In this document: positions 13,220 to 26,644 of the stretch, piece after piece | Position numbering within the stretch: position 1 is the first letter of the stretch | How the letters are laid out: the number at the start of each line of letters is the position of its first letter | From: Siphonodentalium dalli | Taxonomy: Eukaryota > Mollusca > Scaphopoda > Gadilida > Siphonodentaliidae | Length of the DNA: 64,000 nt | Assembly (NCBI GenBank): GCA_032622095.1 | Contig: CP136061.1 | Span: forward strand, 83,058,324-83,122,323 | Reading direction: 5' to 3' | Notes under the pieces: generated by a model | Databases searched by the model: none | Seen by the model: only the letters and a program-made list of their open reading frames with translations | What the model was told of the DNA's origin: nothing | Position numbers and translations under genes: made by a program

Positions 13220-13404
13220 ATCATTTGATTGTTTGAATGCTTGCTCACATATATCGCACTGATGCGGGTGATCATCAGAGTGAGTTCGCCTATGGCTCGA
13301 CAATTCGCATGACGTCACGAATGATACGGGTGATCATCAGAATTAATTCGCTTCTGTCTCGTCAATTCGCATGATGTCACGAATGCTCTCTCACACATAT
13401 CACA
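13220..13404 (-). pseudogene. Relic of two C2H2 zinc fingers
   Basis: The minus strand contains the finger signature DNA: CAGTGCGATATATGTGAGCA then AGCATTCAAACAATC near 13264-13230, and a second unit with GATATGTGTGAGAGAGCATT near 13400, plus 'GATGATCACCCGTATCA' linker remnants. Translation gives CDICEQAF-like and CERAF-like starts but frames change and linkers are broken. It matches the fingers of the array at 43.8-46.1 kb in sequence style, yet lies ~30 kb away and on the other strand. Confidence 0.7.
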
Positions 13405-14311
13405 GCAGAATTGTCGATCGTCGGTTTGGATTCTTTTATGAATGCAATCGATCTCAGACATGGATTATCTTATTTCTGGCCAAATTGACCGACACGGAAA
13501 ATGAAATCTCACTTCGATACGGGCGATCTAGCATATATCATCAGGTCCGGCACTTTGCTGTATATACGCCAATCGGAGTATATACCTCTATGGACCTATA
13601 TTTTTGATATGCATAAAGGATGCAGTGTGGAATCCGGTACTCAAAGATTTTCCGAAAGTAAAGATGGTGAGTTGAATTAGAGAGACACACTGTATAAAAG
13701 CGGCCCAGAATAATACAAAATTTAGTGATGAATGTATCTATCTAACACAAAACTACACAATTTCTGCTCGAATGTAGATTGAAATGTTCATTCGTAACCT
13801 GGTCATAATTCTCAACAGCAGCCATTTGTAAAAATGCCTGTATGATACATACCGCATTGAATAAATGTACGCGCACATAATGCACCGTTAATAAGAAAGA
13901 TTATGATGTATGGAAACCTGAAATGACAAACAAAATGTAACTCTCGTTAGCAAAACAAGAACTGCAGCTAACATCTGCGCACGTAATTTGAACTTTTTTT
14001 TATAAATCATTGACCACTGAGGGGACTCAAAGGGGGAGCTGCTATCTGAGAAATTGCTCGCTTCCCATAAACAATAAGATACGCTGTCAAAACGCTACAG
14101 TGCGCAGTAATTAAGCTACGGTACACTTCCGGTGAAAAAAGATCTGGGATGAGTATTGAAGGTACATTTGTAATACTACAATTATATCGAAACTAATTAC
14201 TCAAGCAGTGTTTTGAACATGAAACATAAAGTTGATGTGAACCTATTATCTTTGCCTACAACGCAGTCATTGTACATTAACAGCTTATCTGGAGAATGAA
14301 TTGACTAAAAT

Positions 14312-14561
14312 ACAAGCCCTAGTGGTGGATTTTGGATTAGCTAGGGACGCGGAGGGTGGTGCTATTCCAAAGACAAGCCCCAGTGGTGGAGTCTGGATTA
14401 GCTAGGTACGCGGAGGGTGGTACTATTCCAAAGGCAAGCCCAAGTGGTGGAGTCTTGATTAGCTAGGGACGCGGAGGTGGTGCTATTCCAAAGACAAGCC
14501 CCAGTGGTGGAGTTTGGATTAGATGGGTTCCCGGAGGGTGATGCTATTCCAAATACAAGCC
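14312..14561. repeat. 61-bp tandem repeat, four copies
   Basis: Units start at 14312, 14373, 14434 and 14494 with ACAAGCCC/GCAAGCCC, followed by AGTGGTGGA, GGATTAGCTAGG, ACGCGGAGGGTGGTGCTATT and CCAAA. The third unit lacks one base and the fourth is more diverged. A faint echo (GGGTCGCCGGAGTCACTATCC) is at 17164. No coding potential is apparent. Confidence 0.95.
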
Positions 14562-14930
14562 ATGTGTCTTCTCTTGAGTGAATAATGACTTCTTATGAAC
14601 TTTTTCAGACTTGTGGCAATAACATTTCTTTAAGTCCAGGATAGACCAGGGGGGGGGGGGGGGTGTTCTATAATCCAGGCAAAAATGTTCCCAACCAGCA
14701 GTGTACTGCCAATGTACACCACACAGACACCATATCCAAAGAATATGTAGTGGATAGCTATAGCAAGGCGCGAGCTAAGACTTAGTGTCACCATTACAGA
14801 CGGACAGCACTGTTTCAGTGGGTGAAATGTTAAATCGTCATCGTTACAGTATCATTGCTGCTACGTATATTGGTGCTTATTGTCGTGCGTTGCTATTAGT
14901 AAGGAAAGTTTGTGGTTGTGATATACATAC

Positions 14931-15101
14931 CGCAAACCAGTAATGCAGCCATGTCATGTCTCAATATGTTAATCGAATTAACCAATTCTCTGTGAAACTC
15001 CACCATAACGGCTGATTTGTCGAGACGGATCCCACTCAACCACCTGGCGTTGAAATATTCCGTATCTTGCTGGTAACCAACGGCATCTAAGAACTGGATC
15101 G
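14931..15101 (-). other. Possible orphan coding exon
   Basis: On the minus strand an open stretch of 171 bases (57 codons) is bounded by AACATCAG at its 5' side and by GCG|GTATGTATAT at its 3' side, that is, a plausible acceptor and a strong donor. Its translation contains QFLDAVGYQQDTEYFNARW and LVNSINILRHDMAALLVC, with amino-acid composition more protein-like and GC content higher than nearby frames. I do not recognise a family. No companion exon was found, so it may be a gene remnant or chance. Confidence 0.3.
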
Positions 15102-15145
15102 CTGATGTTATTTCCACTTACTTCCGTGATAGTAGTCGTTCTTTT

Positions 15146-15353
15146 TCATTTGCAGATTGAGGTCCCCAGAGGGTGAATTTAGTGATGCTACTGCGCATAG
15201 CGGGCTAGCATTACAAAATTCACCCTATGGGAACCCCAGTCTGCTTACACCTCAGCAGAATGACGTTCCCAGAGGGTGAATTTGGTGATGCTTGCCCGCT
15301 ATGCGGGGTAGCATCACTATATTCACCCTCTGGGGACCTCATTCTGCAAATGA
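15146..15353. mobile_element. Foldback MITE with GGTCCCCAGAGGGTGAA arms
   Basis: The outer arms (15146-15192 and 15308-15353) are near-perfect reverse complements, beginning TCATTTGCAGA and containing GAGGTCCCCAGAGGGTGAAT and GTGATGCTAC. The interior holds a second, inverted pair of the same arm sequence, so the whole is two stacked hairpins of ~100 bp each. Non-coding. A much smaller hairpin at 55133 shares the GGTCCCCAGA core. Confidence 0.9.
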
Positions 15354-15424
15354 CAGACACCCTATTTCAAGGTTTGGATGTAATGTTGAATATTTTGTCG
15401 GGAAGAACGGTGGAATTCTAGCAG

Positions 15425-15800
15425 AGATGCACTCTTAAAACAATAGGTACTCTGGAGTAACTACGTAGGTACTGAGCTTTGTCCCAAGGGACCACCTAAT
15501 TGTTGGTACTCTAGAGTACATATATATAGGTTTTCTGGAGTACCTATATATTTAGGTTCTCTGGAGTACCAATATTTAGGTTCTCTGGAGTACCTATCCA
15601 GGTAGTATGCACATTCTTAAAACAATATGTACACCAGAGTGTATACATACGTAGGTTCTGAACTTGTCCCGTGGGGAGTAAGTACAAAATTCTCTGTAGT
15701 ACAAATTATTTAGGTACTATGCATAGTACCTAGCAATTTGGTACTTCAGAGAACCAAATATATAGGTACTATGTGGAGAACCTGCCCAGATACCAAGTAC
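15425..15800. repeat. Array of GTACTCTGGAGTAC palindromes
   Basis: Repeated variants of GGTACTCTGGAGTACCTATA and GGTTCTCTGGAGTACC, with two copies of CTTAAAACAATA (15436, 15616) at what look like element starts. The motif CACTCTTAAAACAAT resembles, in inverse, TTGTTATAAGAGTG at 18996, so the two regions may be ends of one MITE family. Confidence 0.8.
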
Positions 15801-16930
15801 TCGAAATTACACTCGAGAAAACTTTATAAATCAAACATCTTAAAAATGTCTGAGTGAAACACCAATCGATCTTTAATAGCCCCAGAGATAAAAAAAACTA
15901 GCTTGCGATAAATCACAAACATTTGCGAATCGCAAACTACTTTGCAATAAATATACGCGATTTATTGCAAAGGTTTTTGGTTTATCACAAAGGTTTCCGA
16001 TAAATCGCAATGGTTTGTGATTTATCGCAGATGTATTTTTATGTGTTGGCACTAAAGGGCTTGAACCGTATAAATATAAATATAAATCAGATATCTTCAA
16101 CAGGTCTGGGTGAACCACCAATCGATCTATAATAGCACGGTCGGGCTACAATAGACCGATCGGTCTTTCACAGCCACCATGCATATGGGATAAGGGGAGC
16201 AAACTGCGATAAATCACAAAACAACTTTGCGAAAAATCACAAACACCGTTGTGATAATTCGTAAACTTTTGTGATAAATCTCATCCATCTTTACGATAAC
16301 TCTCAGACTACGTATATGTACTGGGTGATTATATTTTGCGATTTATCAAAAAGATGTTGCAGATTTGTCGCAAAGATTTTTTGGCGCTATGAGCTTCAGG
16401 TTAAACATTATAAATCAGACATCTTAAACAGGTCTGGGTCAGGATGTCCCTGACCTGTTGCCTGCACGTTGAGTAAATGTTGTCTGATTGTCTGAAATAA
16501 TCGTCCAAATGTCTTAATGTGTGTGTAATTAAAGTAAACATTATAAGTCAGACATGTTAAACAGGTCTGAGTGAACAACCCATCAATCTATAATTGCCGG
16601 GTCGGGCTAAAACAGACCGATCGGACTTTCACAGCCAGCATGCATATGGGATAAGGGTAGCAAACCTTTGCGATAAATCCAAAAACAACTTTGCAATAAA
16701 TCACAAACATATTTGCGATAACTCGCAAACCTTTACAATAAAAAACAGCTTTACGATAAATTGCAAAATGAGAATATTCAAAATAAACATATGTAAATAC
16801 TTAAACAAACAGAATTTCAATAGTAAAAAAAAATAGGGTTCCCTCTCTTACAACAGTGATAGATGTGCCAGGAAGACCGATCAGTCTATTTTAGCCCGAT
16901 CAGTCTATTTTAGCCCGATCAGGATATTAT
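15801..16930. repeat. GCGATAAATCGCA-type palindromic repeat region
   Basis: Two interleaved motifs fill this region. One is the palindromic TTTGCGATAAATCGCAAA series. The other is a longer block containing 'CATCTTAAACAGGTCTGGGT', 'ACCAATCGATCTATAAT', 'GACCGATCGGTCTTTCACAG' and 'CATGCATATGGGATAAGG', present near 15828, 16083, 16408 and 16545. It looks like successive or tandem copies of one palindromic MITE family. Nothing coding is seen. Confidence 0.75.
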
Positions 16931-18869
16931 AGTTAATCTGTAGTTCACTCAGACATTTCTTTACACCATAATAAATATCGCGTAAATAGTCTGTTCCAGA
17001 ACCTGTTGTAAAGTATGTACCGGTACATGTAAAAAGTGTGCGATAAGCAAAATACTCCACAATGGGGAGACCACAGTAATGAACTTTGGTTAATTAAAAC
17101 TGGCACCATGTTGTTTGCAAAATAGCGCTCACTAGACCTTGCCACATGATTTTGGTGTTGAATGGGTCGCCGGAGTCACTATCCCAAAAACAAATCGCCA
17201 CGGTGTTGAGTGTTTTGCTTATCGTGCACTTCCGATGTGCTGTATTCGTCGGTATATGAACAAACAAACAATGCTCACACAAAGTTAGTTTAATGTATTT
17301 AATATATAATCCAGTTTGATACAGCCATAGTGAATACATTATTCTCCATTCGGAGCTATGCGTTATCTAGTCAATGTCATTGCCTGATCACCAGAGCCAT
17401 ATAATGTAGAATGTCGCGAATATGGTTTCCAATTATGGAAGAGGTTATTTCCTAGAAAAGCGGAAATGGCCGAATCGTTCAGAATAATAGCCACACGTGT
17501 TTTTATAAGAACATGATGCATCTGGACATTGGAAGGGTCTACATGTACATGTGTGTATACAGATAAGCCTTAATTGACCCCTCCCCCTAACGACGTTGAC
17601 CACCGATATTACCAAGTTACCCGACTGCATTGATGCTATTAACCATGATCAATACTACCATGGCCGACCTTCGCACATTTTTAAAGTCAGTATTATAGCC
17701 AACACAGAGTGTATATTTCTGGCATGGCTTGACGCTGCATTGATGATGCAGTTGCAAATGTCGTCAGTGAACAACTTTGAATGTTGATTTAACCGTAAAC
17801 AAATTATTAATTGAAATATTGTTTTGTGTATAGTTATCACGGTGCATGGTGCTCACGAAAAGCTGGACTGGGTGTAATGTGGCCATGTGAACAATTAATG
17901 CAGAGTACAGTGGTCGCAAAATATTATTACTAGTACCGTAGAAAGATTACTAGCGGTTGCCACATGTCAACCACTTGACCGTGGTTGAACGGCGGTATGG
18001 TATAACTGGTGTCATTAATGCCCTACAACGTTGTTAAAGGGGACGATTATTCAGAGCATAGCTGTACAGTAGTACGTTACGGTGAACAAAGTCAACTTCT
18101 AATAAAATCTTGTGACGGATTCAGTGATAATGTGTGTCCCAGAATTGTAACCGTGTCTCCGAGATTATCTGTCATTCTATAAATATATCACATCAATATC
18201 ACAGCGTCACCGGCGTTTCGATCAAAAGAATAGCAGACTCTGTAACTGGCGATATATTATGGCGACGTGGTAATCCTAGTCACCAGTGGTTGACTCTTGT
18301 GAGTTAACTGGTTAATTGTGCCGTTTTTTTAATTGAAGTATCTGTCTTTTGAAATTCACAATACTGTCGTGCATGTCAAGTGTAACCCCATTGCACTCAA
18401 TTACTCAGCATTATGCTGTTTGAATTTGGTCTGTCTCAGTTCACTGAAAATTGCTGCTCTCTTTCAAATAAAAATAATAATGATTAGCGCACGTAAATTT
18501 TTGGAGGTTATAGCATTCTTGTCCCGTTCATATACAAACATAATCCAGACAGTGCTAACAATATTTCAGGTTATTAAGAAGCATGTTAGGTCCAATTTCA
18601 CACAAACAAATATGTTGATAAATTTCCGAGAAGTTCACTTCAGTATTCTTAAATACATCCAGCCAGAGAACAACGTATCTAATTGGGCACACTCTACAGC
18701 ATGTAAGCCGAGCATGATTCAAACATAAATTGTGTAAGCCTGCTATTAGTTTGTCTTCCGTCCAGTTTTATATACTGTAAATAAACTCGATCGCCTCAAG
18801 TGGCCGGACGCCGCTATGTTTTCGCGAATTGTATCGTGCATCACGTGATGCAATAACGTGGGTCACCAT
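16931..18869. other. No recognisable gene
   Basis: Low-complexity and AT-rich sequence. The longest frame (18333-18728, plus) has no domain or composition that I can link to a protein. No repeats of note. Confidence 0.5.
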
Positions 18870-19005
18870 TTGGTTCCGAGATTGGCTAGTACCAAATGCT
18901 TAGGTATTATATCAATATATAGAACCTAATCCTTCTCGGTATCTATTGCTTAGGTACTAAAAGGCACATAGGTACTATGAAGGACCTATACAGATTGTTA
19001 TAAGA
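18870..19005. repeat. Fragment of the TAGGTACT palindromic family
   Basis: Contains TAGTACCAAATGCTTAGGTA, a TAGGTACT pair and the end TTGTTATAAGAGTG, the inverse of the CACTCTTAAAACAAT start seen at 15428. It is probably one end of the same MITE family. Confidence 0.5.
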
Positions 19006-19696
19006 GTGTGGGTTCAGTTCTTTCCATGATAATGAGGTATGTAACGAAGACTTCTGAGGATTGTCAAGGTAATGAGTTTCTGAGAGTCTGTCCTGCGAAT
19101 TCTTGTAGTCTTTCTTTGCGGTTGGTTGGCATGCACTGGTTGAGTGGGATCATCGTCTTAGGAGTCTTGAGAATCGTTTGGTATCATTATCACCACGTGG
19201 GCGTGGTCGTTGGTGTGGGTTGAAACGCCTAGTATATTGATTCATGTGAACATTAGTATTATTTATTTTGTACTATTTCAGATAATAATTACTTTTTCAC
19301 GACATAATATGTAGTTTGACTCAGTTGTATTATTTACCAGTGCATGTAATCAGGTGAGATACATGATGAAGTCGGAAGTGTCTGAAATCGGTGCAGGTTA
19401 TATGCTAGGTCCAAAGAGAAAAATGGTTTGTAAATTTGACATGTTAGTAGATTGGTCAGACGTTTTGACATACTGAAAGGACATGAGGTGTACTCATAAA
19501 CATAAGAGGAACAGATAAAACAAGGTCCATGTTTGGCATATATTATGCCCTCAACCAGCATGGAGGTTATATGATAACTCCATATAACTTAATAAAGGAG
19601 GTATAATAATAACTCCTTATATACCTCTATCCAATAACAAAGGAGGTGTAAAATAACATCATTATGCCCTGGAGGTTCTAATGTAAACCAAGATTT

Positions 19697-19787
19697 CTCG
19701 GACCACAGCAGCTTGGGATATCAGTTGGGATGATGCTGTTTCATCAGCATCATCCCAACCGATATCCTAATCTGTTGCGGACCGAGA
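19697..19787. mobile_element. Foldback hairpin, copy 1
   Basis: TCGGACCACAGCAGCTTGGG and ATATCAGTTGGGATGATGCTG pair with the following CAGCATCATCCCAACCGATA and TCTGTTGCGGACCGA across a seven-base loop. A second member of the family lies at 46821-46906, inside the zinc-finger tail. Between 19790 and 21040 I see no further feature. Confidence 0.85.
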
Positions 19788-21039
19788 TGGCTTGGTCCGC
19801 CACTAATGGTGATAAAAAATAATGTAACTTAATGGAAATGTAATCAATGTTGTGCTGCAACGTATATTCTCTGGTTTGATCACTGTTTATGATTATAGTT
19901 GTCTCTATAACCTGTTATCCACACAATATCGTCTCCAGTGCTGTGGCGAAGTTCTAACATATAATTTATCATTATCTATATCATTATCTTCTCCCATTTC
20001 AGTCGTTCACTTATATTCGGTGCAGTGAACATTATGTATGTGCCAGTGGATGTTTAACAGCATTAAGACACATCGTTAATTAAGATAGTGTTCTGTGAAC
20101 GTAATCAAGCTGGAGTCTGGGAGCGTCATGGGTTAGTCATAATGACCCCAAGTGACTGATATTACACTGCATTATAGATGATTATGTATGTTAATGTGAT
20201 ATCTCAATGATTCCGGCAACCGAGTATCGGTACATGATGACTTGTGTTGTGCGTGCAGATCCGTGACATTAGCACACTGGATATCCGTGAACTCGATTAC
20301 CGGTTACGCGAACTAAGTACAACGGTCACTTGTTTACATTTTCACGTCGAAGCTACTGCACAAAATCGATGAGTATTAAACAAAACAATGATATTATCCA
20401 TATCAGATTAATTAAAAAACGTGTGAGAATGAACCATCTATGGGAAGAAGTAATCCATTGCCGAAACAATGTCTTAATCGTGTCACAAAAGAGATTTATA
20501 TACCTTAATTCTTGAATAATTTCCAAGTTTACGATTTCAATCGTTAGGTGAGACCCTGTCGGCTGTTCTCTGAATGTATGTTATTTGTCTCCAAATAGGC
20601 TAGCATCTCAGCATACTTATATGTTGAACCCAGTTGTTATAACAAGGTGAAAGGCATGTATACGGTATGCATTTTGAAATCCAGTATTATTTCTGCAAGA
20701 ACTCGTACAGCGGTTTCGAACACCACGCACTTAGGTTAAGCAAACATGTTTAATAACAAGCACACCGGTTTTCAATATTAGAAAAAATTATTAAACCTCC
20801 ATAAAATGGTCGACACAGAGTATATATCTAAGGGGTTTCAGCGTTATGCGTACACAATACGCATTTGTTTAAACAATAGTGTCAGCACTCGGCCTTTCAC
20901 ATAACTGCATAAAAAGACGTCCGTTACTTTTAGTGGACAACTTTACTAAGAAATCAGTAAATTGGTGTGTGAACGCATTGCGCGATGCCCAGAAATGCAC
21001 AAATGATGTGACGAGATCAAGACTCCCATATAAAAGATC

Positions 21040-21400
21040 ACAATTGTAATACCATGTTACTACAATGGTACTACCGTGGTACTATCATGGTACTACCGTG
21101 GTACTACCATGGTAGTGTCGTACGAACATGGTACGATACGTGATATTTACCATGTTACTACCATGATACATTGGAACTATACTAGAGTAGGGGCCTACTT
21201 TGCCATGATACTACAATGGCAGTTTGGTACTACCATGTCAGTATAGTACTACCACGGTATACTACAATGATACAACCACGTTATATTGATGTATACCATG
21301 TACTATACCATGGCATTGTATTAATGTACTATACCATGCTTTTGGTTACTACCCCGCATGGTATTACCACGGTAAAGTGATAACTACCATTGTACTAACA
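21040..21400. repeat. CCATGGTACTACC-type palindromic array
   Basis: About twenty imperfect copies of a 13-base near-palindrome (TACCATGGTA, TACTACCGTGGTA and variants), spaced closely. It resembles the interior of other palindromic MITEs in the window. Its right edge meets the 3' end of the decayed minus-strand gene that follows, suggesting that its insertion truncated that gene. Confidence 0.85.
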
Positions 21401-21411
21401 TCTAGAGGCTC

Positions 21412-23730
21412 TCAACCATTGATTTTCATTTGGCAGTCCGGGCGGGAGACACATCTTAACTCGCCGACTTTTATTTTCAACGATGAAGTCACCTCCTTCG
21501 TCCTGAGATTTGTTTCCGACATGGTAATGGTTATGTGTTTATTCAGGAAATCGGCGACTTTGGGTTGAGCTTGAAGATTCATTAGCCGACCTCTCATTGT
21601 GATTTCCTGGTAATGTGGCATGTTTACCGAATAAATGAGAGGAGCAAATTTGGCTTGTGTAGAATCCATGACACGGTGATTATTTCGGCGCATTGCTGCT
21701 CTGTAGAGATGGAGTGCAAAGGTATACACATAAACAGCATCCACCGGAAAGATATAATTTCGACTCTTTACAGTCTGCAGCCATTTGTAATACCCCTCTA
21801 ATGTTGGATGCTCGTCTTCTTGCATTGGCGGCAACATGGCAACAACATTTAGTCAGTTGTACCCTCCAACAGAATCCGAACCATTTTCCATCCTTTATGG
21901 TGATCGTAGACGACTTGGCAACATGCCAGGACTTTAGGTGATAGGAACCCGAGCATCTTAGCCATATCTACAAGCACGACGTCCCTGAACAAACATTTTA
22001 CCATGTCCATTTCCATGTGTCCGATATCCTGCAGTCGTAGTAAATTGCCGAACGTCCTGTGTTGTAACGCATATGTGTTGTCGGTTGTCATCTTTTGCTC
22101 CGCTTTCATGTGGGTCATGAAGTTTTGCATGCCATGGATTTCTGTAGCACATCCTGGACACGTGAATGTGCTGTCTATTAGTTTGCAGACCAACATATAT
22201 GGGCAACCATCGCAGTCAAAAATATTCTATTTCCGTTCGTGCAAACTTATCCTGCAGATGCTTCAAAACTGTGCTGGTCGATTGAAATGAACATGGGTAG
22301 GTCACCACAGGGTCGCTGAGCTGTGCAGTTGGTGGAGTGGATGGGTGAATAGATGACACGATAGCGTATGGATCAATGGCAGATGGCGGTGATGGAAAAT
22401 ATAGTTTGCCCTTAGAGTCGAAGGTGACCTGTTTGCTGGCTGACGGTAGAGTTTGGAATTTAATTGTGGTGCGTGTACACTCATCACTAATAAAAATATA
22501 TTGCGGACTAAATGTGCTTTCTTTCAATAAACATAACATTAGTAGAAATATTTTTGGTCCAAGCAGAGAAAAAGCATGAAAATATAAAATGTTCGTGGAA
22601 TACACCAGTAAACACATCGCGGAAAATCCTTCGACTGACTACTTTTTGTCAGAATGTTTGAGCAAACAAATGTGAGTTTGGACACACATGAGGTATCAGC
22701 TTGTTTGAAAAATAGTGTAGCATATGCTCGTAGCTGCCAAAATACTATGTAATCTGTCATATCCTAGGTTATTACCTTTTTCTTCATTTCTCGATGTGTT
22801 TTCTGTCGCCTCCGCCATTTTCGAAACCACGTGGTTCCCCACCGTGATAATGTTATAAAGTGTACATGGTATAAGTTTCAGCGTCCACGTCGTCTATCAA
22901 CGTATTTTTCTACTTTCACTCCCTCGAACACTTTGGAAAGTCATTCCGTTATGTAGTTGTGGTAATTACGAAAAACTTCCGGATTGTCATCGTAGACTGG
23001 TAACGGTGTTGTGTTGGTGGTGTTCACCCATCCCACAGGCGAGAAAGACGGCTGGATCTGAAAGTCCATTGCTGGGTCTGGAATGAGGTGCAAGATGTTG
23101 GTGGTGACACTCAGCTGCGGCTTGGCATCGGCAACCATTCACCAGCGTCTGCAGGTGACTTGATTATCGAAAATGACACCACGTTGCTTTTCTTAGGGCA
23201 GTCTAATATAATCTCTGATCGGGACTGCCTGATTATCGTGGTATAGCCTGGTGACGGATGCACAGCTGAATTTAGATTGCATACTGTTTTGCTGGATGTG
23301 ATAAAGTAACTTATCAATGCGATGGTAAACGATAGAGCCCAGATGAAGCTCCTACAATGGTAGATCTCCTCTATTACCATAATGAGTGAATTCAGTTTTT
23401 TTTTATTCTCACATTTGTCGATGTTGATACCACTGGCACCGTCAGGGAATTTAAGCAAGACTTTGTTTTAATTTGATACCCATGGCTGTGGTGACTGGCC
23501 TTTCCATGTCTCGACATCCATTGCAGCATAGCTTTTGGCAACAGATTCTTTGAATATCGCACTGTTGATAGCCTATGGCAGTTGTAATTTGCGCAAGCTC
23601 ATCATTTGTATAGTGATTTCGGTTGATATAATTGATAATTCTCTCGACATCAGTTGTCTGTAGCTTACTGGTTACACGAAGTGTAGATTTTGCTTTTCTT
23701 GGTTGTAATTTTAGTGAGAAGCCCATTTTG
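21412..23730 (-). pseudogene. Decayed gene of unknown family (possibly transposon-derived)
   Basis: Five protein-like segments lie in the same orientation and in consistent order. At 23726-23451: DVERIINYINRNHYTNDELA, then CCQKLCCNGCRD. At 23458-23111: FPDGASGINIDKCENKKKLN and a hydrophobic stretch. At 22540-22216: KQVTFDSKGKLYFPSPPSA. At 22205-21849: a CDGCPY...CPGC...H pair that could bind zinc. At 21837-21412: SVNMPHYQEITMRGRLMNLQ. Junctions are frameshifts: one falls in a T5 run near 22213, one near 21840, one near 23455. ATG at 22821 opens a short exon-like frame (MAEATENTSRNEEK) ending at a GGTAATAA donor-like site, and TTTTTATTAG near 22489 is a possible acceptor. The last segment is loosely reminiscent of DUF6589-type proteins, but I am not sure. 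Both cellular and transposon origin remain possible. Confidence 0.55.
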
Positions 23731-24689
23731 TTCCAACGCAGCTACAGTTGTTTTGGCAAATACGCTTCGCTGTTATGGCCTCTACCTTATATTCATTGTC
23801 TGCTGATAGTTCAGTATGTTGTAGGCAAAGGTACTCCAGCTTCTGCTTTCTTTTTGGCAGTTTTCTGTAAACAAAAATATTGTTTTTGAGCTGTGTGTCA
23901 CATACGCAACGTAATGGTCATATCTTACCAGCGGGTAGAGGTGGGTCGTGGTTCCTTTTTTTGGTACATTATTTTTCAACAAGTGTTGCTTGCATTGATT
24001 AATTCCGCTCTCTAGCTTGATCAGGGTATTGGTAATTAGAATACATAATAAAGGGAATATACGTGCCCACTAAACTAGACGAAGTAATACAATGTATATA
24101 CGCCGATTGGCGTATATGCTCCGAGTGGGAGAGTTGTCGAACTTGAAGTTGAGACGTGTAGATATCAATTTATATACGGCGATCGATATGAAATAATTCA
24201 TCCATTTCATCAACAGAACATAGAATCCACGCTAATGACCGGACATACCATTTACGATTTACACCGTTGGATAAACAGTCACTCAAGATAATTGACACTG
24301 GTAAGAAGTAATAAGTGTAATAGTTACATCACTTGTCTTGAAATGTTAATTTCGCTATGATTATTGTAACAATTCAGTTCATCTGATGCATGGACTGCCC
24401 AACAGTGATTCATTACAGTTTACTGTCTGACGGTATGTGCACTAGATGGCTGACAACAGTAATAAGATGGAAACATTGAACATAAAAACAAAACCTAACT
24501 GGGAAAGAACATTATGAATAAGCAATAAAGACACCACATGGGTATGCCAAAACTCGGCATATGGTTAATATAAGCGTCATGCTTTCAGCCAAATCCAATT
24601 ATATAACATAATATATATTACACAATGTTGTTAATTGATGTGCATGATTTTGAGAAATAGATATGCTTACACCAAACCATTCAATATTT
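23731..24689. other. No recognisable gene
   Basis: Apart from one 'ATATACGCCGATTGGCGTATAT' style palindrome near 24097 (shared with 41.4, 42.9 and 50.4 kb) I see nothing here. Confidence 0.5.
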
Positions 24690-25165
<476 letters not shown>

Positions 25166-25189
25166 TTTAATGTTTGCGACTTTTGGATC

Positions 25190-25570
<381 letters not shown>

Positions 25571-25630
25571 TAAAAAAAACACTACGTTATTAACCCTTTT
25601 ATGATGGGAGTTTCCTGAATTTTGCGAAAA

Positions 25631-26050
25631 CCCTGTACCAGTGCATTCCCCTTAATATGCGAGTCGATCATAGAGAATGCATTGGCCTAACAAATTTTAT
25701 ATTATTTTTTATAATTTGAAATAAAAAAATGATAAAAAGAAAATTATAAAATGTAAGAAATAATGATAACAAAAATAATAAAAGTTGTTAAAGAATGTAA
25801 GAAAATATTATGCAAATTGATAAAGAATGTAGGAAAAAAATATAAAAAATGATAAAATTTGTTAAAGCATGTAAGAAAAAATGATAAAATTGCTACAGGA
25901 TGTAATAAAAAAGTATAAAAAAATGATAAAAATTGTTAAAGAATGTAAGAATAATGATTAAAAAAAATGATAAAAATGATTAAAGAATATGAGAAAAATT
26001 AATAAAAAAATGAAAAAATATTTTTAGGGCAATGCATTCTCTTATATATG
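25631..26050. repeat. Hairpin remnant, AT-rich array and half hairpin
   Basis: 25631-25689 is a shortened palindrome (CCCTGTACCAGTGCATTCC ... GAGAATGCATTGGCC). 25690-26020 is a second, longer AT-rich array of the GTTAAAGAATGTAAGAAA type. From 26028 a third palindrome begins (GGGCAATGCATTCTCTTATA) and is cut after GCGACCTAT by the MITE insertion. Confidence 0.85.
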
Positions 26051-26644
26051 AAGCGACCTATCTCTTTACAAAGAGATAATCCACCTTTAAAGGTGGATTA
26101 TCTCTATAATCCACCTTTAAAGGTGGATTATCTCTTTGTAAACATGTATTATATAGTTACCGGGGTATAAAATATTAGATTTGAATCGAAGACTACTGTC
26201 CGGAAATGCTTCTATCGATTAATATTAATTTTATTTCGAATATTTTCTGGTCTAAAAATGTGTGTTTGTTCAGCTAACCAACAATAGTGGTTACTGTTAA
26301 CAGAGACCAGACATTTTATTGTACAATTTTGTCACAAATAAACCTAAATTATACTCATTATCGCTTATATCTGTGGAACAAAACAATACAAACAATCAAT
26401 CTGGGACATTTGACCTTCGGTGCGTAGCCATAGGAACAGCCCAGTGCTCTATATCGCAATATGGTATCATCCGAATGGACTGTTCTAAAAATAGACACAT
26501 AAACGGTCCCGATTTAATATTCGAATTAAAATCAATATTAATTAATAGAAGCTTTTCCGGGCAGGGGTCTTCAGTTCATATATAGTATTTTATACCCACG
26601 CAACTATTTAAAATTTGTTATTTAAAGAGATAATCCATCTTTAA
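26051..26644. mobile_element. 530-bp MITE, copy 2, with nested terminal fragments
   Basis: The full element runs from about 26113 (TTTAAAGGTGGATTATCTCT) to 26644 (AGAGATAATCCATCTTTAA). It is preceded by 26051-26112, which holds further forward and reverse pieces of the same terminus, so at least one insertion landed inside another copy's terminus. It also interrupts the palindromic hairpin that begins at 26028. Confidence 0.88.

Noticed and set aside
18333-18728. 131-codon plus-strand frame
   Set aside because: No recognisable domain, no splice or promoter context, composition like the AT-rich background.
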